A stretch of 34,424 nucleotides of DNA, taken from Mycolicibacter heraklionensis. GTDB taxonomy: Bacteria; Actinomycetota; Actinomycetes; Mycobacteriales; Mycobacteriaceae. The position numbers and the translations under genes were made by a program. Location: assembly GCA_001673575.1 (NCBI GenBank), contig LZME01000099.1, positions 1-34,424 of the forward strand, in the 5' to 3' direction. Of the stretch, positions 6,617-14,883 are shown piece after piece; within the stretch, counting starts at the first letter, position 1, and every line of letters begins with the position of its first letter. A model generated the notes under the pieces. The model had not been told where the DNA came from, did not search any database, and saw only the letters and a program-made list of their open reading frames with translations.

Positions 6617-7764
6617 CGTAGCCCCAATCCGCGCGCGATCACGCCGCGCAGCACCTCGTTCGTTCCGCCACGCAGCGTGAAGCCGGGACGTTGATCCACC
6701 GCAGACCGGATCAGTTCCTGGTACTGGGAGCCGCTGGTTGAATCGTCACCGGTGTGCAGGTCGGTGAAGTCGGCGATGTCGCCTTCGGTAGTCGTGCCGA
6801 GCACCTTGACCACAGCGGCTGCGACGTCGGCGGGCTCACGTCGTTCCAGTGCTCCGGCGACGGCAGTCGACATCCGGTGCAACCCCGCGACCCTGGCCAC
6901 CAGACGGCCCAGATCGGCATCGCGGCGGATCGCCTTGCTGGCCATACCTTCCGCGGAAGCGGCCAGCAGAGGGAAGGTGGAGAGTAGTCGCTCGGGCCCG
7001 CTCCTCTCGAAGCTCAGTTCGGAGGTGACTTGATGCCACCCTTCGCCGATACCACCGAACACCATGGTGTCAGGTACGAATACGTCGTCGAGGATGACTT
7101 CGTTGAAGTGGTGGCCGCCGTTCATCGAGATGATGGGCCGTACTTCGACGCCGGGGTCCTCAAGCCGCACGATGAACTGGCTGAGTCCGGCGTGTCGGTC
7201 GGCGGGATCGACCGGCGCGTTGCGAGCAAGCACGATGAATGCGTGGGCGCGGTGTGCTCCCGAGGTCCATACTTTCGTCCCCGTCAAGTTCCAACCGCCG
7301 TCGGCCTGCACCGCACGAGTCCGGACGCTGGCGAGATCCGAGCCGGAGTCTGGCTCGCTCATGCCGATACCGAAGAAGCACTCACCGGCCGTGATCTTCG
7401 GTAGGAACTCTCGCTTCTGCGCTTCGGTACCGTACTTCAGCAGTGCCGGTACGATCTGCCGATCGGCGATCCAGTGTGCGGCCACCGGCGCACCGGCCGC
7501 CAGTAGCTCCTCGGTGACGACGAATCGCTCTAGGAATGAACGTTCATGGCCGCCATACTCTTTCGGTACAGTCATGCCCAACCAACCCCGGGAGGCCAGC
7601 GACTTGGTGAAGTCCTCGTCCCAGCCGCACAGCCAGGCATCCACCGCCGGGGTGAAACTGCCTGCTGCGAGCTGTTCGGCGACAAATGACCGGACTTCCG
7701 CTCGTAGCGCCGCGGTTTCCGCTGACTCCGGGGTCGCCGCGGGGACGAGGCGGGGCAGTGCCAT
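6613..7764 (-). CDS. Acyl-CoA dehydrogenase, full-length subunit
   Basis: About 383 residues with the full ACAD layout: N-terminal helices, the GIGMSEPDSGSDLA segment (about 132-145) and TGTKVWTSGAHRA in the beta domain, then the C-terminal helical domain. E253 in SFERSGPER is the likely catalytic base region, and the C-terminus RGGTNEVLRGVIARGL matches the family. The ATG at 7764 has GGAG six bases upstream and overlaps the crotonase stop as TGATG; an in-frame ATG at 7779 lacks a ribosome site. It overlaps the small subunit by ATGA. Together they should form a heteromeric dehydrogenase giving a 2-enoyl-CoA for the neighbouring crotonase. Side-chain beta-oxidation of a steroid acid is the natural reading. 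Confidence 0.92.
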   Translation of the reverse strand: MALPRLVPAATPESAETAALRAEVRSFVAEQLAAGSFTPAVDAWLCGWDEDFTKSLASRGWLGMTVPKEYGGHERSFLERFVVTEELLAAGAPVAAHWIADRQIVPALLKYGTEAQKREFLPKITAGECFFGIGMSEPDSGSDLASVRTRAVQADGGWNLTGTKVWTSGAHRAHAFIVLARNAPVDPADRHAGLSQFIVRLEDPGVEVRPIISMNGGHHFNEVILDDVFVPDTMVFGGIGEGWHQVTSELSFERSGPERLLSTFPLLAASAEGMASKAIRRDADLGRLVARVAGLHRMSTAVAGALERREPADVAAAVVKVLGTTTEGDIADFTDLHTGDDSTSGSQYQELIRSAVDQRPGFTLRGGTNEVLRGVIARGLGLR

Positions 7765-8549
7765 CAGACGCTCCGCCATTTGGAGATCCGTCGCTCATGC
7801 TCGGCGTCGCCATGCGCCAGCGGCTGCATGGCTGCGGCCATGGCCAGCGTGGATTCCAGCAAGCCGGTCCGCGATTCTTGCAGTAAGCGCTTGGCCATCC
7901 GCAGCGCATGCGGCGGATTCTTGACGATCCGCTCCGCGAGTTCTCTTGCTGCGGTGACGAGTTCGTCGTGGGGGACCACTCTGCTGACCAGGCCCCAAGA
8001 GTGCGCGGTCGCCGCGTCGATGCGATCTCCGGTCAGTGTCATCTCGGCGGCCCGTTCATAGCCGATCGCCCGTTGCAGAAACCAGCTGCCGCCATCGCCG
8101 GGTATGAGGCCGATCTGTACGAAACTCTCGGCGAAGGAGGCATGTTCGGAGGCGATTCGAATATCGCACATCGTGGCCAGATCGAAGCCCGCGCCAATCG
8201 CCGCGCCGTTGACCGCCGCGATGATCGGAACCTCCAGGCGAGCCAGCGCTCGTGGCAGGCGCTGTATTCCGTCGACGTAGGCGTAACGCTGCTCAATCGC
8301 TTCCAAGCCGAACATGCCCTCACGGTTGGCCATGTCCTTGACGTTGCCGCCGGCAGAGAAGATCTTTCCCTCACCGGTGAGGATCACCGCCCTGACATTG
8401 GTATCGGAATTGGCGGCCCCGACTGCGTCCTCGAAGGCGGTGATGAAGTCCTGGTCGGTGATGGCATTGCCGAGGTGGGGCAGGTTGATGGTCCAAAGCT
8501 GCACGGCGCCTTCGGCGGTGATGGCCAACGGCCCGGCGGTCACGCTCAT
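7764..8549 (-). CDS. Enoyl-CoA hydratase/isomerase (crotonase) family, atypical active site
   Basis: A 261-residue crotonase-fold protein. The CoA/oxyanion segments are present (FSAGGNVKDM, NGAAIGAGFDLATMCD, FAESFVQIGLIPGDGG). The two classical hydratase glutamates are not: the position of the first is Asp (D123 in GAGFDL) and that of the second appears to be Phe (F143), with E141 two residues earlier and D152 in PGDGG. This pattern is commoner in isomerase- or lyase-like crotonases, so a simple hydratase label may be wrong. ATG at 8549 with GAGGTA upstream; first gene of the crotonase-ACAD-ACAD operon. It may hydrate, isomerise or cleave the enoyl-CoA made by the ACAD pair. Confidence 0.9.
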   Translation of the reverse strand: MSVTAGPLAITAEGAVQLWTINLPHLGNAITDQDFITAFEDAVGAANSDTNVRAVILTGEGKIFSAGGNVKDMANREGMFGLEAIEQRYAYVDGIQRLPRALARLEVPIIAAVNGAAIGAGFDLATMCDIRIASEHASFAESFVQIGLIPGDGGSWFLQRAIGYERAAEMTLTGDRIDAATAHSWGLVSRVVPHDELVTAARELAERIVKNPPHALRMAKRLLQESRTGLLESTLAMAAAMQPLAHGDAEHERRISKWRSV

Positions 8550-8599
8550 GACTGGAGTACCTCGATTCTTGCTGGGGCGCGGTGTGGGGAAGTGCCGGG

Positions 8600-10024
8600 T
8601 TAGGGCAGCTGCAGCGACTTGATCTGCAGGTACTCCTCAAACCCGATACGGCCCAGTTCGCGCCCAATCCCGGACTTCTTGTAGCCCCCGAAGGGTGCTG
8701 CGGGGTTGTACCTTCCGCCGTTGATGTCGAGTTGACCGGACTCTACCTGGCGGGCAAATGCGATCGCGGTGTCGTCGTCGGCCGCCCAAACGGCACCGGA
8801 TAGGCCGTAGGGCGTCCCGTTGGCGATGCGCAGCGCCTCGTCGGTGTCGCGGAATGGAATGACGGCCAGCACCGGCCCGAACACCTCCTCTTGGCCCAGT
8901 TCGGAGTCCGGGTGGACGTCGGCAAAGACCGTGGGGGCGACGTAGTAGCCCACCTCGCGCAGCTTCTGGCTGCCCCCGGTCACCAGCCGGGCGCCGTCGC
9001 GCGGCGCGCGCTCGATAAAGCCGAGCACCGATTGGTACTGAGATTCCGAGGCCGATGGACCGAGCCGTGTGCCCGAGTCCCAAGGGTCCCCGACTGTGTA
9101 CTTCGAAACCGCAGCCGCCACTAGCTCCAATGCTTCGCTGTAGCGGGACAGCGGCACGAGCATCCGGGTCCACGCCATGCACGTCTGGCCGCCGTTGAGG
9201 AAGGCATTCCCGACACCCACCTTGATGGCGGTGGCGAAGTCGGCGCCGTCGAGGATCACGTTGGCGGATTTGCCACCGAGTTCCAGAGCCACCTTCTTGA
9301 TGGATTTGCCGGCCAGTTCCCCGACTCGGCTTCCGACGGAGGTGGAGCCGGTGAACGAGACGAAGTCCACATCGGGGTGGCTCGACAGTTGCTCGCCGAT
9401 GATCCGGCCGGGTCCAGATACCAGATTGACCACCCCCGGAGGCAGGCCCGCGGCCTCCAGGGCGTCAACGAACTCGAACACCGACAAGGGAGCCTCGTTG
9501 CTCGGTTTGAGGACGACAGTGCAACCGGCCGCGATGGCGGGCAACACCTTGGCGACCACTTGATACAGCGGGTAGTTCCATGGCGTGATTGCCGCGACCA
9601 CGCCGTACGGCTCCCGCACCACCAGAGAATTGCCGATCTTCTCCTCGAACTCGAAGGCGGCCAAGGCATCGGCGAACCCACGGGCGACGGCAAGGGGCAC
9701 CTGGGTCTGTACGCTCTGCGCGATACGGATCGGGGCGCCCATCTCGCGCGTAATCGTTTCGGCGATATCGGGCAGCCGCTTCTCCATGGCGGTGATCACC
9801 GCGTCGAGACGCTCACGCCGCTCGGTGACGCTGATCAGCGGATCGAAAGCAGCGCGGGCTGCGGCGACCGCGGTGTCAACATCGGCTTCGGAACCGCTAG
9901 GGACACAACCGCACACCTTCTCCGTTGCCGGGTCGATCACCTCGACTGTTCCCGTGCCGTCGGGGTCGACCCACTGCCCGTCGATGAAGAGCTTGGTGCG
10001 CGTGTAGTCGTGGCTATTGCTCAT
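8600..10024 (-). CDS. NAD(P)-dependent aldehyde dehydrogenase
   Basis: A 474-residue ALDH-superfamily enzyme. It has TPWNYP with N150, the KPSNEAP cofactor segment, FTGSTSVG, the general base E248 in LELGGK, and the nucleophile C282 in GGQTCMAW. The ATG at 10024 (MSNSHDYTRTKL) follows GGAAG and matches family length; the frame runs 27 codons further upstream into the preceding gene. It lies 25 bases after the zinc alcohol dehydrogenase, so the two probably act in sequence, alcohol to aldehyde to acid. Next to an ACAD-crotonase operon it could instead oxidise an aldehyde released by aldolytic side-chain cleavage, as described for cholate degradation in Pseudomonas. Substrate unknown. Confidence 0.93.
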   Translation of the reverse strand: MSNSHDYTRTKLFIDGQWVDPDGTGTVEVIDPATEKVCGCVPSGSEADVDTAVAAARAAFDPLISVTERRERLDAVITAMEKRLPDIAETITREMGAPIRIAQSVQTQVPLAVARGFADALAAFEFEEKIGNSLVVREPYGVVAAITPWNYPLYQVVAKVLPAIAAGCTVVLKPSNEAPLSVFEFVDALEAAGLPPGVVNLVSGPGRIIGEQLSSHPDVDFVSFTGSTSVGSRVGELAGKSIKKVALELGGKSANVILDGADFATAIKVGVGNAFLNGGQTCMAWTRMLVPLSRYSEALELVAAAVSKYTVGDPWDSGTRLGPSASESQYQSVLGFIERAPRDGARLVTGGSQKLREVGYYVAPTVFADVHPDSELGQEEVFGPVLAVIPFRDTDEALRIANGTPYGLSGAVWAADDDTAIAFARQVESGQLDINGGRYNPAAPFGGYKKSGIGRELGRIGFEEYLQIKSLQLP

Positions 10025-10049
10025 GATTGTCTTCCGCTCATCTGTGGTT

Positions 10050-11168
10050 CTACGGGACGATGCTGGCCCGGACATCGCGTTTGTCTTCAGCAGCTGCGAA
10101 GGCATCGTTGATGTCGTCGAGTGAGTAGCAGGCGGCGGCTAGCCGTTCGAACGGCAACTTGTGCTGGTACTCGGCCAGGAAGTCCAGGGCCCGAGACAGC
10201 ACGGCCGGGTCGTAGAGCGACACCCCGACCATGGTCTTGTTGCCGAAGACGAAACGTGACGGATCGAATTCGAAGGACTTGCCGATGTTGATATTGCCGA
10301 TCTCGACATAACGGCCGAACTGGCCGAGAAGCTTGAGTCCCTCGTCGATCGCCGAAGGGTGACCGACCACCTCGACCACCACGTCGGCGCCCTGCCCGTC
10401 AGTCAACTTGCGTACGAGCTGGGCTCGTTCCTTCTCAGTGGTGACCTCGGTGATGTCGATGACAACGTCAGCGCCGAACGCCTTGGCCAGTTCGAGTCGC
10501 GCCGGGATGCCGTCTATGGCGATCACCCTGGCCGCGCCACGGGCCTTGGCGACGGCGACGGCATACAGGCCGAGCGCGCCCGCGCCCTGGACCACCACGT
10601 TCTCGCCCAATTGCTGGTTGACCCGTTCCAGCCCGTACATCACCTGAGACAGAGCGCAGTTGGCGCCGGCCGCGATCTCGTCGGAAACGGAGTCCGGGAC
10701 GGTGTAGACCACCGCGCCAGCCGGTAGTAGAAAGTAGTCGCCATAGCCGCCGACGAAGTACGGCGGTTGATCGGCGCGGCCCAGCATCGCCATCTTCAGG
10801 TTCAGGCAGGCGTTGCGTCGACCAGCGAGACAGTTGCGGCAGGTGTGGCAGCAGAAGAAGTACGGGAACACCACTCGCGTGCCGACACTGAGCTGCCTGC
10901 CGTTGGAGTCAGCGGTGACGCCCTCGCCGAGTTCGGCCACCGATCCGACCATTTCGTGGCCGAGAACTGTGGGAAGCTGACCGCCGAGGCCGCGGGTGGC
11001 GAAAGTTCCGTGCCAGGCGTGCACGTCGGAACCGCAGATGTTGGCCCGGGTCACTTTGATCAGGATCTGGCCGGGGCAGACTTCGGGGACTGGAACGGTC
11101 TCGATTTCGAACGGCTTGCCAGGTTCATCGAACCGAGCGATGCGTCCCGCCTGCCTACTTGGGCTCAC
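10050..11168 (-). CDS. Zinc-dependent medium-chain alcohol dehydrogenase
   Basis: About 372 residues of the MDR/zinc ADH family. Catalytic zinc ligands are C45 (NICGSD) and H71 (GHE). The structural-zinc loop is Cys-rich (C106, C107, C110, C113, C121). The Rossmann motif QGAGALGL follows, with VIAID favouring NAD. The GTG at 11168 (VSPSRQAGRIARF) is preferred because AAGGGA lies 8 bases upstream; an ATG at 11207 lacks a ribosome site, and the open frame to 11381 runs through the regulator's operator. It is first in a pair with the aldehyde dehydrogenase. It lies divergent from the TetR gene with a 239-base gap, so TetR control is plausible. Substrate unknown. Confidence 0.9.
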   Translation of the reverse strand: MSPSRQAGRIARFDEPGKPFEIETVPVPEVCPGQILIKVTRANICGSDVHAWHGTFATRGLGGQLPTVLGHEMVGSVAELGEGVTADSNGRQLSVGTRVVFPYFFCCHTCRNCLAGRRNACLNLKMAMLGRADQPPYFVGGYGDYFLLPAGAVVYTVPDSVSDEIAAGANCALSQVMYGLERVNQQLGENVVVQGAGALGLYAVAVAKARGAARVIAIDGIPARLELAKAFGADVVIDITEVTTEKERAQLVRKLTDGQGADVVVEVVGHPSAIDEGLKLLGQFGRYVEIGNINIGKSFEFDPSRFVFGNKTMVGVSLYDPAVLSRALDFLAEYQHKLPFERLAAACYSLDDINDAFAAAEDKRDVRASIVP

Positions 11169-11407
11169 AGGTGAATTCCCTTCATCCGAAATAAGATTCG
11201 ATCTCATACGACTGCTGCGGTGGTGCCGTCGCAAGCCAGAACCGGCGCAGTGCCCGTGCCGCAGGCTATCCGTGGCCCGGTCGGCAGCCCATGGTGTTTC
11301 CCGCCCAGCGGTCAGTGCAGGCGCGAACCAGATCACAGTGTTGGTTGGCGCGACCACTTGGCCAATCACCGATTGAATCAATGATTGAAATCTGATCTAA
11401 TGCTGCT
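11169..11407. promoter_or_regulatory. Divergent promoter region of ADH-ALDH and TetR-OYE operons
   Basis: The longest non-coding stretch in the window, 239 bases. It carries the ADH ribosome site near 11177-11182, a short AGAT-TCG-ATCT inverted repeat near 11194-11204, and the palindrome at 11373-11389 next to the TetR start. No conserved frame or RNA gene is apparent. Confidence 0.5.
11373..11389. promoter_or_regulatory. Probable TetR operator (17-bp palindrome)
   Basis: TTGAATCA-A-TGATTGAA is an inverted repeat with 7 of 8 matching arm positions around one central base. It lies 18 bases upstream of the TetR start codon. AT-rich palindromes of this size in this place are typical autoregulatory TetR operators. 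It does not fit the KstR or KstR2 consensus sites as I know them. Confidence 0.65.
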
Positions 11408-11995
11408 ATGACCGGCACCGAGACCTCCACCCGCGAGAATCTGCTGAACGTGACCGAACGACTGCTGCTCGAATCCGGCTATGAGGCGGTGTCGGTCCGC
11501 GCCGTCTGTGCCGCGGCCGGGGTGAATCCGGCTGCGGTGCACTATCATTTCGGATCAAAAGTGGGATTGGTGACGGCGCTGTTGGAGGCCCGTTTGGGCC
11601 CACTGTGGGCAGAAGCGCTGCCTGAGGTTTCGGCCGACGATGTGATGCGTATCGATACCGCAGTCCAGATCGTGGTGAATCCGATTGCGACGCTGGCTGC
11701 CGATCCGGCAGGGCGGCTGTACCTGCACTTGTTGGCGCGCCTGCTGTTGGCCCGCAATGAAATCGCCTGGACGAAAAAATGGTTCACGGTGACACCGTGG
11801 GCGCGCATATTGTCCGCCCAGGTGGCTGGATTGAGTGAGCGAGATGCCGCACGGCGATGGATGATGGCGTTCGAGCTGATCTTCGTGCAGTTCGGTGACC
11901 CTCTCGCCGGCGACCGTCGACTGACCGATGGGCAGGTGCACGCGCTGCGGGATTTCATCACCGCAGGGCTCTCCGCGCCGGTGGCGCAGCCGTGA
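11408..11995 (+). CDS. TetR-family transcriptional regulator
   Basis: A 195-residue regulator. The N-terminal DNA-binding domain is a clear TetR helix-turn-helix (SVRAVCAAAGVNPAAVHYHF, residues 29-48), followed by GSKVGLVTALLEAR. The C-terminal ligand domain is helical with a DFITAGL ending. It overlaps the OYE-family reductase by 4 bases (GTGA), and a 17-bp palindrome precedes its start. It probably represses itself and the reductase, and perhaps the divergent ADH-ALDH pair, until a pathway intermediate or its CoA ester binds. No Shine-Dalgarno is evident, so translation may be leaderless or weak. It is not recognisable as KstR or KstR2. Confidence 0.93.
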   Translation: MTGTETSTRENLLNVTERLLLESGYEAVSVRAVCAAAGVNPAAVHYHFGSKVGLVTALLEARLGPLWAEALPEVSADDVMRIDTAVQIVVNPIATLAADPAGRLYLHLLARLLLARNEIAWTKKWFTVTPWARILSAQVAGLSERDAARRWMMAFELIFVQFGDPLAGDRRLTDGQVHALRDFITAGLSAPVAQP

Positions 11996-13224
11996 GCACC
12001 GTGGCTACCGACGTGTTCGGCGAGGCGGCGCTTGGGCCAGTCACGCTGCGGAACCGCGTCATAAAAGCGGCGACATTCGAAGCGCGTACGCCCGGCGGCG
12101 CCGTCACCGACGACCTGATCGAGTTCCATCGTGCTCTCGCCGACGGCGGCGTCGGGATGACAACCCTGGCCTATTGTGCTGTGTCGCCGGAGGGGCGAAC
12201 CGAACGGGATCAGATCCTCATGACACCGGAGGCAGTCGACGGGCTGCAGCGCTTAACCGATGCCGTCCATGCTGAGGGCGCCGCTGTGTGCGCACAGTTG
12301 GGGCACGCCGGTCCGGTTGCGAACGCCCGGTCCAACGGGCTGCCTGCGGTCTCCCCGAGCAGGCTGTTCAGTCCACTCGGGATGGCATCCAGCCGCCGTC
12401 CTGATGTCGACGACCTGGCTCGGATCGTCGCCGACCACGCCACAGCGGCGGCCGTGGCGGCTGCGTCCGGCTTCGATGCGGTGGAGCTTCATTTCGGACA
12501 CAACTATCTCGTCAGCTCATTCTTCAGTCCACTGCTGAACCGACGGCGCGACGGCTACGGTGGCAACCTCGCCAATCGTGCGCGGTTGGCCCGAGAGATC
12601 GCCGTGGCGGTCCGAGCAGCGGTCGGAAATCACGTTGCCGTCATCGCGAAACTGAACATGGAAGACGGTTTTCCCGGTGGCCTGCGCATCGAAGACGGCC
12701 TGCAGATCGGTCGATGGTTGCAGGATGACGGTGCGCTGGACGCACTTGAGCTGACGGTGGGTAGCTCGCTGCTCAACCCGATGTACTACTTCCGTGGCCG
12801 GGCTCCCCGCGCCGAGTTCGCCGGCGTCTTCCCCCGCCCGTTGAGCTGGCTGTTGGCGACGGTGGGCCGGGGGTTCTTGCGCGAATACCCTTATAAAGAG
12901 CTCTATCTGCTTGACCTGGCCCGTCAGTTCCGGTCTGAGCTGACGATCCCGCTGATCCTTCTCGGCGGCATCACCAACCGTCGCAGCATGGATCTGGCCA
13001 TGAAGGAGGGCTTCGACTTCGTGGCGGTGGCCCGAGCTCTTCTGCGGGACCCGGGCCTGGTGAGGAGGGTCGACGCTGACCCGGAAAGTCGTTCGCTGTG
13101 CACGCACTGCAACCGCTGTATGGTAACGATCTTTGATCGGACCCGATGCGTTCTGCGGCCTACCGCAGCGATCGAGCCGCTATCCTCCGGTGGTGATCTC
13201 CCCGACGTTGAACCTCTCTCTTAA
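11992..13224 (+). CDS. OYE-family NADH:flavin oxidoreductase with Cys cluster motif
   Basis: A 410-residue old-yellow-enzyme TIM barrel. LGPVTLRNRVIKAAT near the N-terminus, AQLGHAG, ELHFGHNYLVSSFFSP-type active-site segment and the phosphate-binding GG-x-TNR region support FMN binding. It lacks the C-terminal NAD/FAD domains of 2,4-dienoyl-CoA reductases but keeps a short C-terminal Cys motif, C370-x2-C373-x2-C376-x9-C386, which could bind an iron-sulfur cluster or zinc. The family reduces activated C=C bonds; BaiCD and BaiH of bile-acid metabolism are distant members. Translationally coupled to TetR by GTGA overlap. Its 3' end overlaps the convergent acyl-CoA synthetase by 45 bases. A paralogue lies at 18792-20030. 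Likely role: double-bond reduction in a ring or side chain. Confidence 0.92.
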   Translation: MSTVATDVFGEAALGPVTLRNRVIKAATFEARTPGGAVTDDLIEFHRALADGGVGMTTLAYCAVSPEGRTERDQILMTPEAVDGLQRLTDAVHAEGAAVCAQLGHAGPVANARSNGLPAVSPSRLFSPLGMASSRRPDVDDLARIVADHATAAAVAAASGFDAVELHFGHNYLVSSFFSPLLNRRRDGYGGNLANRARLAREIAVAVRAAVGNHVAVIAKLNMEDGFPGGLRIEDGLQIGRWLQDDGALDALELTVGSSLLNPMYYFRGRAPRAEFAGVFPRPLSWLLATVGRGFLREYPYKELYLLDLARQFRSELTIPLILLGGITNRRSMDLAMKEGFDFVAVARALLRDPGLVRRVDADPESRSLCTHCNRCMVTIFDRTRCVLRPTAAIEPLSSGGDLPDVEPLS

Positions 13225-14766
13225 GAGGCGTTTCAACAGTTTTCCACTCGGGTTCTTGGGTAACGCGTCGACGAAGAACAACTGCTTGGGGGTTTTGAAT
13301 CCGGCCAGATGAGCCCGGCAGTGCTCGATGAGCTCGTCTTCGGTGACCACGATGCCGTCGCGGACCACCACGGCAGCGACCACCGACTCGACCCAGCGCG
13401 GGTGTGGCAGACCGAACACCGCCACTTCCTCGACGCCGGCGTGCCGGTAGATGGCTTCCTCGACTTCGCGACTGGCAACATTCTCGCCACCGGTCTTGAT
13501 CATGTCCTTCTTACGGTCCACTACGCGTAGTAGGCGGTGGGTGTCGTAGTAGCCGAGGTCGCCGGAGTGGAACCAGCCGCCACGGAAAGCTTCCGCGGTC
13601 TTCACCTCGTCGTCGAGGTAGCCGAGCATCAGGTGTGGGCTTCGATGGACGATCTCACCCACCACGCCGGGGCCAACCGGGGTGCCCTCGTCGTCGAGGA
13701 TCGCCGTCTCCACGTTGATCACCGGTCGGCCCGCCGCTCCGGCGTGTGCGTCTTGGTCTTCTGGTCCCAGAGCCGATGCCAGCGGCGCCATCTCGGTCTG
13801 ACCGTAGAAGTTCCACAGGCGCAGTTCGGGCAGTCGCTCACGCATCTCGGCCAGGATCTCGGCCGGCATTGCCGAGGCGCCGTAGTATCCCTTGCGCAGG
13901 CTGGAGAGGTCCACGGAATCGAAGAGCGGGGACCGCAGCAGCGATATCCACACCGTCGGTGGAGCAAAATAGCTAGTGGCACCGTACTTTTCGATTGTGT
14001 GCAGCACCATTTCGGGTTGCGGGCGGGGGAGAATGACGCTGGTAGCACCGAGGTAGAGGGCCGGGATCAAGAAGTTGTCGAGCTGCGCGCAGTGATACAG
14101 CGGCAGCGAGTGGACGGTGATGTCGGTGCCCTCCATCGAGCCGGCGATGATCGAGCTGATGTAGTTGCCCATCAGGCTACGAGTCGAGTGCATCGCGCCC
14201 TTGGGATGCGCCTCGGTCCCGCTGGTGTACATCAGCCGGATCATCTGATCGTCGGCGACATACGGCGCCGGAGCCGCTGATGAGGTTGCGAGCCAGTGAT
14301 CGAAGTCATCCCAACCGGGCGGCAGCCTCTGCCCGGGCGGGGTGATCGCCGCGATGGTACGCACGCGCCCACCGAGCTGCATCGCGGCCCGAGCCGTGGG
14401 GACCAGATCGGCTTCGACGATCATGCCGGCGGATTGGCTGTGGTCCAGGATGAACGAGATCTCTTCGGCCGTCAGCATGAAGTTGATCGGCACCAGCACG
14501 ACGGCGGCACGAGCGGTCGCGAACGCCAGCACCGCGTACTGCCAGCAGTTGTGCGCCAGAACCGCGACACGGTCCCCGGGTCCGAAGCCGTTGTCCTGCA
14601 ACGCCGCAGCGGCACGATCGACCAAGCGCTCGAATTCGGCAAACGTCAGACGGACATCGTCATCGATCACGGCGATGTTGTCCGGTTGTTTGCGGGCTGA
14701 ACGTCGCGGGATGTCACCCAGCGCGTGACTGCGCGCCGAAGCGAGGACTGCATCGAGCTCGGTCAT
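13180..14766 (-). CDS. Acyl-CoA synthetase (FadD-like, AMP-binding)
   Basis: A 528-residue ANL-superfamily ligase. The P-loop-like motif is YTSGTEAHPKG (180-190, with EAH replacing the usual TGR region). FYGQTEM holds the adenine-binding motif, then WFHSGDLGYYD and VDRKKDMIKTGGENV. The C-terminal PKNPSGKLLKR carries the adenylation lysine. The ATG at 14766 (MTELDAVLAS) fits family length; the open frame continues far upstream only because it runs antisense to the BVMO. It is divergent from the HAPMO-like BVMO across 117 bases. It would activate a carboxylic acid (steroid side-chain acid or ring-opened intermediate) to its CoA ester for the ACAD/crotonase enzymes. Exact substrate unknown. Confidence 0.93.
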   Translation of the reverse strand: MTELDAVLASARSHALGDIPRRSARKQPDNIAVIDDDVRLTFAEFERLVDRAAAALQDNGFGPGDRVAVLAHNCWQYAVLAFATARAAVVLVPINFMLTAEEISFILDHSQSAGMIVEADLVPTARAAMQLGGRVRTIAAITPPGQRLPPGWDDFDHWLATSSAAPAPYVADDQMIRLMYTSGTEAHPKGAMHSTRSLMGNYISSIIAGSMEGTDITVHSLPLYHCAQLDNFLIPALYLGATSVILPRPQPEMVLHTIEKYGATSYFAPPTVWISLLRSPLFDSVDLSSLRKGYYGASAMPAEILAEMRERLPELRLWNFYGQTEMAPLASALGPEDQDAHAGAAGRPVINVETAILDDEGTPVGPGVVGEIVHRSPHLMLGYLDDEVKTAEAFRGGWFHSGDLGYYDTHRLLRVVDRKKDMIKTGGENVASREVEEAIYRHAGVEEVAVFGLPHPRWVESVVAAVVVRDGIVVTEDELIEHCRAHLAGFKTPKQLFFVDALPKNPSGKLLKRLLRERFNVGEITTGG

Positions 14767-14883
14767 GCCCGGACTGTAGGCCCGCTGCGCCGGCTGCGGG
14801 CAAGCGGCGTCCCGCTCAGTAGACATGGGCCCGGTGGATCGCCGGAGAGGGCCACATACTCGGGGCACGAGCAAGGAGGTTCG
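14767..14883. promoter_or_regulatory. Divergent promoter region FadD-like / BVMO
   Basis: A 117-base gap between divergent starts. It contains a GC-rich inverted repeat GCCCGC...GCGGGC (about 14780-14801) and, at its right end, AGGAGG five bases before the BVMO ATG. No regulator can be assigned. Confidence 0.4.
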
